Source of the DNA: Burkholderiales bacterium
GTDB taxonomy: Bacteria > Pseudomonadota > Gammaproteobacteria > Burkholderiales > Nitrosomonadaceae
Length of the DNA stretch: 64,000 nt
Direction of reading: 5' to 3'
NCBI GenBank assembly: GCA_015075225.1
Contig: JABTUQ010000007.1
Span: 62,001-126,000, forward strand
Under the pieces are notes generated by a model, which had not been told where the DNA came from, searched no databases, and saw nothing but the letters and a program-made list of their open reading frames with translations. A program made the position numbers and the translations under genes. Positions 27,392 to 37,079 of this stretch are shown here, piece after piece; position 1 is the first letter of the stretch, and each line of letters opens with the position of its first letter.

Positions 27392-27467
27392 GGAATTTTT
27401 GAAAAACTACCCGCGTTGTCATTTTTGCCTTGAACTGACTGCCTTGCTGACGTTTTTCAGAGATTCC
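27392..27467 (-). repeat. MITE-like element, copy 2 (76 bp, internally deleted)
   Basis: The same ends as the other copies (GGAATTTTTGAAAAAC ... GTTTTTCAGAGATTCC), but about 63 bp of the interior are missing. The TTGTCATTTTTG half joins directly to CCTTGAACTGACTGCC. It lies in the gap between the SPOR gene and dsbA. Confidence 0.75.
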
Positions 27468-27525
27468 TGACAATTTCGGCCAATGTGATTGGCAATATAC
27501 CTACTTTGAAAGCGAGGAAAAATAG

Positions 27526-28179
27526 ATGACTGCAAAAAGGATTATCTTCTTTCTTTTGAGTTTTATTGTCATGAGCCTGGCGGGAATGATGGCTGCTCAG
27601 GCGGAAATCGTAGAAGGCAAAGATTACACTGTCCTTTCATCGCCGTTGCCGGTCGAGAGTGATGCCCAGCACATCGAAGTACTTGAATTCTTCTGGTATG
27701 GCTGCCCTCATTGTAATGATCTGCATCCGCACCTTGAGCACTGGCTGAAAAACAAACCTGCTGACGTAGATTTCCGTTTTGTACCGGCGATATTCCGTAA
27801 CAATTGGATTCCGGGCGCAAAAATCTTTTATGCCATGGAAAGCCTGGGTCTCACCCAAACGCTGCATGACAAGGTTTACCACGCCATTCATCGCGACAAA
27901 ACAGATGTATCGAAAGAATCGGTACTGTTTGACTGGGTTGCAAAGCAAGATGTGGACCGCGACAAATTTGTCGGTGCCTACAATTCATTCACAGTCCAGA
28001 ATCAGGCAAATCGGGCAGCCCAATTGACACGGCAGTACAAACTTACGGGTGTGCCGGCACTGGTAGTGGATGGAAAATACGTGACTAGCGGTAAGGCAGG
28101 CGGTACTCCGCAGGATACGGTTTCAGTTCTGAATCAGCTCATCGAGAAAGTGCGTGCGGAGAGAAATAGTCAGCAGTAA
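27526..28179 (+). CDS. dsbA: thiol:disulfide interchange protein DsbA
   Basis: This 217-aa periplasmic oxidase has a signal peptide (FFLLSFIVMSLAGMMAAQA, cleavage about residue 26) and a thioredoxin fold with WYGCPHCNDLHP (C-P-H-C active site). A helical insert and the cis-proline GVPALVVDGKY follow. It introduces disulfides into exported proteins. The start at 27526 follows GCGAGGAAAA. It is third in argS-SPOR-dsbA, and converges on the STAS gene only 9 bp away. Confidence 0.95.
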   Translation: MTAKRIIFFLLSFIVMSLAGMMAAQAEIVEGKDYTVLSSPLPVESDAQHIEVLEFFWYGCPHCNDLHPHLEHWLKNKPADVDFRFVPAIFRNNWIPGAKIFYAMESLGLTQTLHDKVYHAIHRDKTDVSKESVLFDWVAKQDVDRDKFVGAYNSFTVQNQANRAAQLTRQYKLTGVPALVVDGKYVTSGKAGGTPQDTVSVLNQLIEKVRAERNSQQ

Positions 28180-28188
28180 TGCTGGTTG

Positions 28189-28875
28189 CTATTCCCAGGA
28201 TGGGGGAGATATTCCATAGAGGACAGCAAACTTGATCGCTTTCTCCTCGAATGCTTCCCTGTTATCGCGAAATTGTTCATAGGCAAATAGTACATCCCAT
28301 AGCGCGCACGTTCCCTCGCCACCTTTCTCTGCCTTGTGTTGCAGGCAGCCAATAAAACGATCTACCTGTTTTAACTCCGGCTTGATGCCTGCTTTCGCCA
28401 GAGCAGAAAAAAATCTTGCCAGTTTCTTTAGTCCTTCATTATCAATTTCCTGTACTCGGGAAAAATCCAGCAATACGCTGTCAGCAGAAGTCAATCCATG
28501 CTCAATGGCCATGCTGTCAGGCAGAGAAGTCGCAGTAATTTTTCTGGGGATTTCAAATATAACCGGACCACCAGTAGTTTTATCGTTAAACCATTGCGTG
28601 TAATTCTTTCTGAGATCTGCTGAAAGCGATATGCCGGTAATGCTTTTATACTGCTCTTCAATTTTGGCCAGATCATTTATCCGGCCTGTTGCCAGATAAA
28701 ACATGGCCAGTAATTTCCACCCTGTCTCGTTTTCTACGCGCTCGTTACCAAGCAATGATTCCAGTGTTTGTATGCTGGATCGTGTTTCATCAACCACGCG
28801 CTGCACTACTTCAGAGGGATCAGGCGGAATGGCGCCGGGTGAAGTAAAGTCAAGCAGCTGATTGTTGGCATTCAT
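28189..28875 (-). CDS. STAS-domain protein (MlaB-like)
   Basis: This 228-aa soluble protein has a C-terminal STAS-like fold: PDSMAIEHGLTSADSVLLDFS, then VQEIDNEGLKKLARFFSAL and KPELKQVDRFIGC, similar to MlaB/anti-sigma antagonist strands. The N-terminal part is helical (TRSSIQTLESLL to GWKLLAMFYLATGRINDLAKI). The serine/threonine phosphorylation site of true antagonists is not evident. It is encoded 18 bp downstream of spoT on the same strand and may share its transcript. Function unknown; a regulatory or scaffold role is only inferred. Confidence 0.65.
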   Translation of the reverse strand: MNANNQLLDFTSPGAIPPDPSEVVQRVVDETRSSIQTLESLLGNERVENETGWKLLAMFYLATGRINDLAKIEEQYKSITGISLSADLRKNYTQWFNDKTTGGPVIFEIPRKITATSLPDSMAIEHGLTSADSVLLDFSRVQEIDNEGLKKLARFFSALAKAGIKPELKQVDRFIGCLQHKAEKGGEGTCALWDVLFAYEQFRDNREAFEEKAIKFAVLYGISPPSWE

Positions 28876-28893
28876 TTTATGTAAGGTTATGAT

Positions 28894-31074
28894 TTACTGG
28901 TTTTTGATGCGGCCCATTTTGACAATTTCCTCAATGTGCTTCAGTCTGCGAAAGATTTGTGCAAGATGATGACGATCTCTGGTCTGCAGGATAAAGCGCA
29001 TCGTGGTGTAATCCTTGTCGTTTTCAAGAGAGATATCGTCAATATTTGAATCCGCTTTAGCAATCTCGGCAGTCACCCTCGCCAGTACGCCACTCTTGTT
29101 TACCACGGTTGTGAAGATGCTGACCGGAAAGGTGCGATCGATATCTTCTCCCCAGATCACATCCAGCTGATTGTCCATGTTTTTATGATCCTTGATCCTG
29201 ACTACCGTAGAACAATCCTGCGTATGGATTACCAGCCCCTGATCTTTCTTGATGAGCCCGACGATGCCGTCACCCGGAATCGGATAACAACACCGGGCAA
29301 ACTTGACTGCCATGCCCTCGGTTCCGAGGATAGTGATCGAATTTTTGCCATGCATGCCTGTATCGGATTCTCCCGGTGCTTCCAGGCGTTTGGCCAGAAC
29401 AGCGGCAAGCTGTTTTCCCAGAGCAATATCGGCTAATAAATCTTCTCTGGATTTGACTCCGCACTCTCTCGCCAGTTTTTCCCATTGCGCCGGTTCGATT
29501 GTTTCCGGATTTGCGCCCAACGAATAGAGCGCCTGATTCAGCAGACGCTCGCCAAGTTTGACTGATTCATTGTATTGAATGGTCCTGAGGAAATAGCGGA
29601 TACTCGAACGCGCCCTGCCGGTGACCACATAAGACAGCCAGACAGGGTTGGGTTTGGCCGCCGGTGCCGTGATAATTTCCACGCGATCCCCGCTTCTCAG
29701 GCGCGTGCGCAGTGGCGAGATCTCGCCGTTGATTCTGGCTGCTACGCAGCAATTGCCGACATCGGTATGCACTGCATAGGCAAAATCCACCACAGTAGCA
29801 CCTCTTGGTAGCGTTAAAATCTTGCCCTGGGGTGTGAAAACATAGACTTCTCCGGGGAACAGATCTACCTTGAGATGCTCAAGGAATTCGAGTGAATCCG
29901 AAGAATCGTTGAGGGTTTCCAGCAGACCCTTCATCCACTGGTTGGCCTTCATGTGCAAATCATTCATCCCGGCATCCAGATCCTTGCTCTTGTAAAGCCA
30001 GTGCGAGGCCACCCCGGCTTCCGCGATATGATGCATCTCGTGGGTGCGGATCTGGACTTCTATCGGCAATCCATAGGGCCCGAGCAATGTGCTATGCAGA
30101 GATTGATAGCCATTCGACTTGGGAATGGCAATATAATCCTTGAATTTGCCAGGAATCGGCTTATACAGGCCATGAAGCGCACCAAGCGCCACATAGCAGG
30201 ACGCCACATCCCTGACAATGACACGAAAGCCATAAATATCCAGCACATTCGAGAAGCTGAGATGTTTCTCGACCATTTTCTTGTAGATGCTGTACAGATG
30301 TTTTTCGCGTCCCGTGACCACGGCATCCAGCCCGGCTTCCTGCAAACGTTGGCGGATTGCATCCAGGATCTTTCCAACCACTTCCCGGCGATTTCCTCTT
30401 GCAGCCTTGATTGCCTTGAGCAGCACCTTGTAGCGGGTTGGGTAGGAAAAGCAGAATCCCAGTTCCTGCAGTTCCTGATAAACATTTTCCAGACCGAGCC
30501 GGTGAGCGATAGGCGCATAAATTTCCAGGGTTTCCTGGGCAATGCGATGCTGTTTCTCCGGCGACATGACTTCAAGCGTGCGCATATTGTGCAGGCGATC
30601 CGTCAGCTTGATCAGTATGACGCGTACATCCTGCGCCATGGCCAGCAGCATTTTGCGGAAATTCTCCGCCTGCATGTCTGCTTTTGTCTGGAACCGGATT
30701 TTATCCAGCTTGGAAACGCCATCCACAAGCTCGGCCACCGAGGAGCCGAATTTTTCACTAATCTCCTGTTTCTGGATGCCGGTATCTTCCACGACATCAT
30801 GCAACAGTGCCGCAGTGAGTGTAATTGCATCCAGATGCAATTCGCCCAGGATTCTGGCCACAGCAACCGGGTGGGAGATATAGGGCTCCCCCGATTTTCT
30901 GAATTGGCCGGAATGCGCTTTCTGACCAAAGAAATAGGCATTCCTGAGCAAAGTGACATCTTCAGGTTTGAGGTATTGGGCAACCTCGCTTAACAGCAGC
31001 TCTGCTTCCGGAGTAATGGTAGCGGAATCATTCAAATCGTTTGAAATCGGGTTTTGCATTGAATTTTTCAACAT
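28894..31074 (-). CDS. spoT: bifunctional (p)ppGpp synthetase/hydrolase (RelA/SpoT)
   Basis: This 726-aa long RSH protein has an N-terminal HD hydrolase domain (SHPVAVARILGEL, ALLHDVVEDTG), a synthetase domain (KDYIAIPKSNGYQSLHSTL, PIEVQIRTHEMHHIAE), a TGS domain (VYVFTPQGKILTLPRGAT) and a C-terminal ACT domain (VNKSGVLARVTAEIAKADSNI). Both catalytic halves appear intact, pointing to SpoT/Rel behaviour. It controls the stringent response, relevant to a slow-growing autotroph. The start at 31074 is the longest good ATG; 31059 is an alternative. Confidence 0.95.
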   Translation of the reverse strand: MLKNSMQNPISNDLNDSATITPEAELLLSEVAQYLKPEDVTLLRNAYFFGQKAHSGQFRKSGEPYISHPVAVARILGELHLDAITLTAALLHDVVEDTGIQKQEISEKFGSSVAELVDGVSKLDKIRFQTKADMQAENFRKMLLAMAQDVRVILIKLTDRLHNMRTLEVMSPEKQHRIAQETLEIYAPIAHRLGLENVYQELQELGFCFSYPTRYKVLLKAIKAARGNRREVVGKILDAIRQRLQEAGLDAVVTGREKHLYSIYKKMVEKHLSFSNVLDIYGFRVIVRDVASCYVALGALHGLYKPIPGKFKDYIAIPKSNGYQSLHSTLLGPYGLPIEVQIRTHEMHHIAEAGVASHWLYKSKDLDAGMNDLHMKANQWMKGLLETLNDSSDSLEFLEHLKVDLFPGEVYVFTPQGKILTLPRGATVVDFAYAVHTDVGNCCVAARINGEISPLRTRLRSGDRVEIITAPAAKPNPVWLSYVVTGRARSSIRYFLRTIQYNESVKLGERLLNQALYSLGANPETIEPAQWEKLARECGVKSREDLLADIALGKQLAAVLAKRLEAPGESDTGMHGKNSITILGTEGMAVKFARCCYPIPGDGIVGLIKKDQGLVIHTQDCSTVVRIKDHKNMDNQLDVIWGEDIDRTFPVSIFTTVVNKSGVLARVTAEIAKADSNIDDISLENDKDYTTMRFILQTRDRHHLAQIFRRLKHIEEIVKMGRIKNQ

Positions 31075-31147
31075 TCTTATAGATAAAACAGCCTGGTTCT
31101 TCTTGTGCCTGCTTATTCAGGGCAATCAAATCAGATCCGATTGCCTG

Positions 31148-31288
31148 GAGAATCTCTGAAAAACGATCTGTGTTGTCATTTTTGCGTTAAATATCGGCTA
31201 AAAATGTTCATTTATTATGTATAAATCCCATTTTTCACCCGATTTTCACCTTGAACGGACTACTTCGCTGACGTTTTTCAGTGGTTCC
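31148..31288 (-). repeat. MITE-like element, copy 3 (~141 bp)
   Basis: The ends (GAATCTCTGAAAAACG and GTTTTTCAGTGGTTCC) and interior match copy 1. The right end directly abuts the ppx stop codon, which reads TAG inside a CTAG, so the insertion seems to have hit the last bases of ppx without removing its stop. Confidence 0.75.
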
Positions 31289-32794
31289 CTAGGATAAATT
31301 TTCGATATGAAAGCCGATATCCACCTTGGCCCAGGCATCCATCTCATTATTCAGCAGCGTATCGGTCAACGGGTTACGTTCCAGCCATGCGTGCGGGATA
31401 AACAGTGTGCAATGTTTTTTGTGGATGGACAATGCCATGTCCGGAAGAGTGACGTGTGTGCGGCTGCGGTAAAAAATTGTGGCGATACGCAGGGCGATCG
31501 AGCGGGCAAGGTTGACAGGTTGACCAAGAAAATCCCGGTTCTTGGCGAGTGAGCCGCAGTGTGAAAGTACCAATTGACTTAACTGTGACTGTTCCATTCT
31601 GGAGAATCCGGGAATATCGGCATTATCGAGAATGTAGGCAGAGTGTTTGTGGTAGCCGGTATGCGCTACCGAGATTCCGATTTCATGCAAACGTGCTGCC
31701 CAGGAAAGCAGTTTCAGTGCATCTTCGGCCATTTCCTTGTCGGGGTGGCTGGCCAGCAGCTGTTTGGCAAGCATGAGGGCCAGTGATTCGATACGGGCGG
31801 CTTGTACCGGATCCACCCGGTAGCGCTGCATGAATTCCTGTACGGATATTTCACGTGTATCTTCCTTGTGGAAACGTCCCAACATATCGTGGAGCACCCC
31901 TTCGCGCAGCGCTCCGGTGGCAATGGCCATACGATCAATGTTCAGTTCCGTGAAAACGGCTGACATGATGGCAAAACCGCCTGCAATGATTGCTTTGCGG
32001 GCAGGATTCAAGCCCGCGATTTCCAGTTTTGAGACATCACCGGTTTTGAGCAGGAATTCACGCAGTTTTTCCATACCTGCGAGCGTGATAACTTCCTCGC
32101 TGTTGCCATCGTTATAACCGTTCAGCGTGAGAATGTGTGCCAGTGCCCGTGCGGTTCCGGAAGAACCATAGGCTTTTTGCCAGTGCGATGAGGAAAATTC
32201 GGCTGCAACCGCCTGAATCTCGGAGCGAGCCGCCAGTTCAGCATGTTTCAGCGTGCCTTTGGTAATTTTTCCATCCGGAAAGAAATGCTGACTATGATTG
32301 ATGCAGCCTATCGGAAGGCTTTCCAGCTTGCTGGACTTCAACCGGCTGCCGATGATCAGCTCGGTTGATCCTCCGCCAATATCCACAACCAGCAAATGAT
32401 TGTCAGATGATGGCAGGCTGTGTACCACACCGAGGTAAATCAGGCGGGCTTCTTCGTGCCCGGCAATGATTTCGATCGGGAAACCCAGTGCATTTTCAGC
32501 CTTCCCGAGGAAATCTGCTGCATTTCTGGCAACGCGCAGCGAGTTTGTCCCCACCACCCTGACAGCATGCTGTGGAAATCCGCGTAGACGCTGACCAAAT
32601 CGCTCCAGACAGGCTAACGCACGATCCTGTGACGCTTCATCCAGTACCAGATCACTGGATAACCCTGCTGCGAGCTGTACCATTTCCTTCAGGCTGTCCA
32701 GCAGGTAAAGCTGTCTTTCCGCTACTCGGGCGACTTGCAGGTGAAAACTGTTCGAGCCCAGATCAATCGCTGCGAGTGTCGAATATTCGTGCAT
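31289..32794 (-). CDS. ppx: exopolyphosphatase (Ppx/GppA family)
   Basis: The 501-aa protein has the ASKHA-fold phosphatase start (AAIDLGSNSFHLQVARV), VVDIGGGSTELIIGS (second phosphate loop) and a C-terminal HD-like helical domain (WAARLHEIGISVAHTGYHKHS). It releases phosphate from polyphosphate or pppGpp. It lies between spoT and phoU on the same strand, fitting phosphate/ppGpp metabolism. The C-terminus sits exactly at a MITE-like insertion, but length is normal. Confidence 0.93.
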   Translation of the reverse strand: MHEYSTLAAIDLGSNSFHLQVARVAERQLYLLDSLKEMVQLAAGLSSDLVLDEASQDRALACLERFGQRLRGFPQHAVRVVGTNSLRVARNAADFLGKAENALGFPIEIIAGHEEARLIYLGVVHSLPSSDNHLLVVDIGGGSTELIIGSRLKSSKLESLPIGCINHSQHFFPDGKITKGTLKHAELAARSEIQAVAAEFSSSHWQKAYGSSGTARALAHILTLNGYNDGNSEEVITLAGMEKLREFLLKTGDVSKLEIAGLNPARKAIIAGGFAIMSAVFTELNIDRMAIATGALREGVLHDMLGRFHKEDTREISVQEFMQRYRVDPVQAARIESLALMLAKQLLASHPDKEMAEDALKLLSWAARLHEIGISVAHTGYHKHSAYILDNADIPGFSRMEQSQLSQLVLSHCGSLAKNRDFLGQPVNLARSIALRIATIFYRSRTHVTLPDMALSIHKKHCTLFIPHAWLERNPLTDTLLNNEMDAWAKVDIGFHIENLS

Positions 32795-32818
32795 GATTTC
32801 CAGTCTGGTTTTAAAGGA

Positions 32819-33526
32819 TTATTGACCTACTTCGCGTTCGATTTCATCGGCTGAAACATGGCGCACATCCTTGCCCTTTACCAGGTAGACAACATATTCC
32901 GACATATTCTTGGCATGATCGCCAATACGCTCGACTGCCTTGGCTGCAAACAGAATTTCAATCGCAGTCGAAATCTTGCGTGGATCTTCCATCATGAATG
33001 TGACCAGATGCCGGATGATCGAGCGAAATTCCTCGTCCACCTGCTCATCCTGCCGCACAATCTCTGCCGATGCATTCGGATCCAGCCGGGCAAAGGCATC
33101 CAGCGCCTTGCGCAGCATATCCGTGGCTATCGCCGCAATATGGCGGATTTCGACAAAGCGCGGCGTGTACATGCGGTCGGCTGCGTAAATCAGCTTTGCC
33201 ATGCGGGCAATTTTGGCTGCCTCATCGCCAATTCTTTCCAGATCCGTAATAGTGTTGATTACTGTCATGATCATGCGCAGATCAATAGCGGTAGGCTGTC
33301 TGCGTACAATCACCTGGGAACAGAGCTCGTCGATTTTCACTTCCATGGCATTGACGCGATGATCATTATCAATGACATGCTCGATCATTTTCTCGTTGCC
33401 TTCGGTCAGTGCCTCGATTGCATTCTTGATCTGTTCCTCGACCAACCCGCCCATTTGCAGGACACGGGTGCGGATTTCCTCAAGATCGGCATCAAATTTT
33501 TTGGATGAATGTTCTTTGTTAGGCAT
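32819..33526 (-). CDS. phoU: phosphate-uptake regulator PhoU
   Basis: The protein (235 aa) has two PhoU helical repeats; visible are TRVLQMGGLVEEQIKNAIEAL, TITDLERIGDEAAKIARMAK and KAVERIGDHAKNMSEYVVYLV with the conserved E-R-I-G-D metal-binding segments. It damps the PhoR/PhoB response through the Pst transporter. The start at 33526 (MPNKEHSSKK) is preceded by AGGA; longer in-frame starts are not family-like. It sits 24 bp upstream of ppx. No pst genes are visible nearby. Confidence 0.93.
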   Translation of the reverse strand: MPNKEHSSKKFDADLEEIRTRVLQMGGLVEEQIKNAIEALTEGNEKMIEHVIDNDHRVNAMEVKIDELCSQVIVRRQPTAIDLRMIMTVINTITDLERIGDEAAKIARMAKLIYAADRMYTPRFVEIRHIAAIATDMLRKALDAFARLDPNASAEIVRQDEQVDEEFRSIIRHLVTFMMEDPRKISTAIEILFAAKAVERIGDHAKNMSEYVVYLVKGKDVRHVSADEIEREVGQ

Positions 33527-33672
33527 GTTGTGCATCCTGGAGAAAGATAATCGCGTAATTCTATATATCAACCATGATGGTTTAATGACAGGCAGAACAG
33601 CCGTGCCGGATGGTGCCGTGGCCGATTGGCCGGCTACCCGCTGCAACAGGGCAGGGCAACCGGCTTCATGGC

Positions 33673-34332
33673 CTATACCGTAATGGTTTCCACACCCTGA
33701 TCGGTGCCCATCAGCAGCACATTGGCGGCGCGTCTGGCAAACAGGCCGTTTGTCACCACACCGGCAATCTGGTTGAGTGTGGTTTCCAGTTCAACCGGAT
33801 TCATGATGTCCAGATTATGCACATCAAGAATGATATTGCCGTTATCCGTGGTAAATCCCTGGCGCCAGGCCGGTTGACCGCCCAGCAGCGTGATTTCCCG
33901 TGCGACATAGCTGCGTGCCATCGGAACCACCTCCACTGGCAGCGGGAATTTGCCCAGCACCTTGACCAGTTTGGTCTGATCGGCGATACAGATGAATTTG
34001 CGGGCGACCGCCGCCACGATTTTTTCGCGTGTCAATGCACCTCCGCCACCCTTGATCATGTGCATATTACGGGTAATTTCATCCGCACCATCGACATACA
34101 CCGGGATTTCGCTAACCGAATTGAGATCCAGAACCTCGATACCGTGCTGCTTCAATCGGTTTGCAGTCACTTCGGAGCTTGCCACGGCGCCTTCAATCTT
34201 GTGCTTGATTTTGGCTAGTTCATCGATAAAAAGATTGGCGGTCGATCCCGTTCCAATGCCGATAATTTCACCTACCGGCACATACTGCAGGGCTGCTTGT
34301 GCCACTGCCCGTTTTTGCTCGTCTTGTGTCAT
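33673..34332 (-). CDS. rpiA: ribose-5-phosphate isomerase A
   Basis: This 219-aa RpiA has [46 protein letters not shown] and [13 protein letters not shown], all diagnostic. It interconverts ribulose- and ribose-5-phosphate, important in the Calvin and pentose-phosphate cycles. The start at 34332 gives the usual length; the frame extends to 34446 without family similarity. Confidence 0.95.
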   Translation of the reverse strand: MTQDEQKRAVAQAALQYVPVGEIIGIGTGSTANLFIDELAKIKHKIEGAVASSEVTANRLKQHGIEVLDLNSVSEIPVYVDGADEITRNMHMIKGGGGALTREKIVAAVARKFICIADQTKLVKVLGKFPLPVEVVPMARSYVAREITLLGGQPAWRQGFTTDNGNIILDVHNLDIMNPVELETTLNQIAGVVTNGLFARRAANVLLMGTDQGVETITV

Positions 34333-34560
34333 GATGGTTTTAAAAAGATGGGTTCCTGAAATTCGCTCTTGCTCTAATTGAGCCAAACTGACGGGATAGT
34401 GCCCTGTTCTGCGGCCACCTGCCGACATCGGACCAACTCTATGCACCCCGCCTGCTCAGCCTCAAGCGTACCATAACTTGAAGCCAGTATAATGGCTGAT
34501 TCTGTCGCTTTTCCTGCAGGTTTTCATTACTTCCTGCGTCATCCTGCTGCCGTTTTTCAA

Positions 34561-36372
34561 ATGAATGCAATCAAATTACTTCCCGATGGATTGATCAGCC
34601 AGATCGCTGCGGGAGAAGTCATCGAACGTCCGGCTTCCGTATTGAAAGAACTGCTGGAAAACGCCATTGATGCCGGCGCCAGCGAGATCACCGTCAATAT
34701 CGCGCAAGGTGGATTAAAGCTGATCCGTGTCACCGATAATGGCGCAGGCATCTCCGCAGAGGAATTACCGCTTGCACTAACGCGCCATGCCACCAGTAAA
34801 ATCGCCAGCCAGGAAGATTTGCACAACATTACCAGCCTGGGATTTCGCGGCGAAGGGCTGGCCAGCATTGCCTCGGTTTCGCATTTATTGCTCATCAGCC
34901 ACCCGCTGCAGGGCAAGCACGCCTGGCAAATACGCAGCGAAGGCACGCGAGTGCTGCCGCTGGAACCCTCATCCCACATGGCGGGCACCACGGTTGAAGT
35001 GCGTGATCTGTTTTTCAATCTGCCCGCCCGGCGCAAATTCCTCAAAACCGAAGCTACCGAATTTGCCCATTGCGAGGAAATGATCCGGCGCATGGCGCTT
35101 TCTCATCCCGGCATCGCCTTTACATTGCGGCATAACGGCAATCTGCGCGCCCACTGGCAGGCGGCTGAACCTGCCCCCCGCATCCAGAGCGTGCTGGGGG
35201 AAGAATTTGCCGGATCTGCCGCCTGGATTGACGAACAGGCCGCCGGTATCGGGCTGCAGGGCATGCTGGCATTGCCGGCGTATTCCCGTGCTGCGCGCGA
35301 CATGCAGTATTTCTTTGTCAACGGGCGCTTTGTTCGCGACAAACTTATCAGCCACGCCTTGCGTGAAGCCTACCGGGATGTGCTGCATCTCGATCGCCAT
35401 GCCGCATTTGTGCTGTATCTGACGATTGACCCCGAACAGGTGGATGTCAACGTGCACCCGACCAAAACCGAAATCCGCTTCCGCGAAGCGCGCGCCATTC
35501 ACCAATTTATTTACCATGGCGTCAGCAAAGCGCTTTCTTCACCCCGTTCCGGTGCGCAATCGTCGCAACCCGCTGCAGATTTCGTCATGCCGCTTGCTAC
35601 AGGCCATGCACCAGCCGCTCCGGCACTGAACTACTCCCGGCAAACAAGGCTGCCGTCGGAAATGGTTGCTCAGCCTTTCAATTTTTACCAGATCATGTCC
35701 GGCAGCCCGCCAGATGCATCCGCCCCGCAAGTGCCGCTCCAGCAGGCCAGAGGGGAGGCAATGGAGGAAGATACCGAAGATGTGGCCATGCCGCCGCTGG
35801 GTTTTGCTCTGGGGCAGCTCCACGGCATCTACATCCTCGCGCAAAATCGCAAAGGGCTGGTGATTGTGGACATGCACGCCGCGCATGAGCGCATCGTTTA
35901 TGAACAGCTCAAAACCCAGCTGGACGGGCAAACCCTGTCCGCGCAACGGTTGCTGATTCCAGCCACGTTTCATGTCGATAGCCTCGACATTGCCACCGTA
36001 GAGGAAAATCAGCCACTCCTGCAGCAACTTGGCTTTGAAATCACCGTGCTCTCCGCAACCACCCTTGCCGTGCGCGCAGTTCCGGCCATGCTGCAGCAGG
36101 CAGAAGCCGAAAAACTGGTGCGTGATCTGCTGGAAGAAATCCGGCATGGAGACCCTAGCCAGCTACTCACCGCCCGCCGCAACGAACTGCTGGCCACCAT
36201 GGCCTGCCACGGCGCCGTGCGCGCCAACCGCCCGCTCACCCTGATCGAAATGAACGAACTGCTGCGCAAAATGGAAATCACCGCCCGCTCAGATCAATGC
36301 AACCACGGCCGCCCAACCTGGTTCGAAACCAGCCTCGCCGAACTGGACAAAATGTTCATGCGCGGGAAATAA
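34561..36372 (+). CDS. mutL: DNA mismatch repair protein MutL
   Basis: The protein (603 aa) has an N-terminal GHKL ATPase (IAAGEVIERPASVLKELLEN, DNGAGISAEEL, GFRGEGLASIASVS), a transducer domain (FFNLPARRKFLKTE), a Pro/Ala-rich linker and a C-terminal dimerisation domain. There VDMHAAHERIVYE matches the endonuclease-type D-Q-H-A-x2-E-x4-E motif with Met for Gln. Whether it nicks DNA is uncertain. The start at 34561 begins the conserved protein; an upstream in-frame codon at 34492 adds an unrelated stretch. Confidence 0.96.
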   Translation: MNAIKLLPDGLISQIAAGEVIERPASVLKELLENAIDAGASEITVNIAQGGLKLIRVTDNGAGISAEELPLALTRHATSKIASQEDLHNITSLGFRGEGLASIASVSHLLLISHPLQGKHAWQIRSEGTRVLPLEPSSHMAGTTVEVRDLFFNLPARRKFLKTEATEFAHCEEMIRRMALSHPGIAFTLRHNGNLRAHWQAAEPAPRIQSVLGEEFAGSAAWIDEQAAGIGLQGMLALPAYSRAARDMQYFFVNGRFVRDKLISHALREAYRDVLHLDRHAAFVLYLTIDPEQVDVNVHPTKTEIRFREARAIHQFIYHGVSKALSSPRSGAQSSQPAADFVMPLATGHAPAAPALNYSRQTRLPSEMVAQPFNFYQIMSGSPPDASAPQVPLQQARGEAMEEDTEDVAMPPLGFALGQLHGIYILAQNRKGLVIVDMHAAHERIVYEQLKTQLDGQTLSAQRLLIPATFHVDSLDIATVEENQPLLQQLGFEITVLSATTLAVRAVPAMLQQAEAEKLVRDLLEEIRHGDPSQLLTARRNELLATMACHGAVRANRPLTLIEMNELLRKMEITARSDQCNHGRPTWFETSLAELDKMFMRGK

Positions 36373-36830
36373 CATTCCCGGCATTGCAAACACCACCACC
36401 GTCTTTGCGAGCCGCGTAAGCGGCGTGGCAACCCAGTAGCGATGGAGAGGGGAATCTGGATTGCCGCGTCGGCCTGCGGCCTTCTCGCAACGACGGGGTA
36501 TTTCCCGGCATTGCGAACACCACCTCCGTCATTGCGAGCCGCGCAGCGGCGTGGCAACCCAGAGCGATGGAGAGGGGGGGCTGGATTGCCGCGTCGGCCT
36601 GCGGCCTTCTCGCAACGACGAGGTATTTCTCGGCATTGCAAGCACCACCACCGTCTTTGCGAGCCGCGCAGCGGCGTGGCAACCCAGCCACAAGGTAGCA
36701 AAGGTACTGGGTTGCTTCGTCAGCTACGCTTCCTCGCAAAGACGGATTTCTTCGTCTTTGCAAATACCACTCACACCGTCTTTGCGAACACCGTAGGTGT
36801 GAAGCAATCCAGATGACAACCGCAGTGTGA
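36373..36830. repeat. tandem palindromic repeats after mutL
   Basis: Three imperfect units of about 125-135 bp start near 36390, 36520 and 36645. Each has a CGTC(A/T)TTGCGAGCCGCG..GCGGCGTGGCAACCCAG palindrome followed by a TGGATTGCCGCGTCGGCC / GGCCTTCTCGCAACGACG palindrome. A further copy with a different hairpin (GTGTTCGCA / ACACCGTAGGTGTGAAGC) ends the block near 36811. From 36830 to 37079 comes a CCCCTCCACCGGAGGGG hairpin module, then ordinary sequence before the J-domain gene. Confidence 0.8.
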
Positions 36831-37079
36831 TTCACCACCCCGTCCGCCTGCGGCGTCCACCCCTCCACCGGAGGGGAATTGGGTCGCCACGGCCTGCGGA
36901 TCGCGATGACGGGGTAGAAGATTGTGCTGATCGGGATGATGGGGTGGAAGGTTGTGCAGATGACGACGGGGTGTTGAAAAGGGCTGGTTTTTTTAACTCT
37001 GTAAAACGCTGGGAGTTTTATCAGAGATAATACTGAATTCGTATTTTGATCTTCACTTTTACATTCTGGAATTTCCGCT

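Noticed and set aside
29953..30993. 346-codon open frame opposite spoT
   Set aside because: Lies entirely antisense to a strongly conserved RSH protein; its translation shows no family features and arises from codon bias on the other strand.
36390..36811. CRISPR-like array after mutL
   Set aside because: The 125-135-bp units contain alternating palindromes; the intervening parts are repeats too, not spacers.
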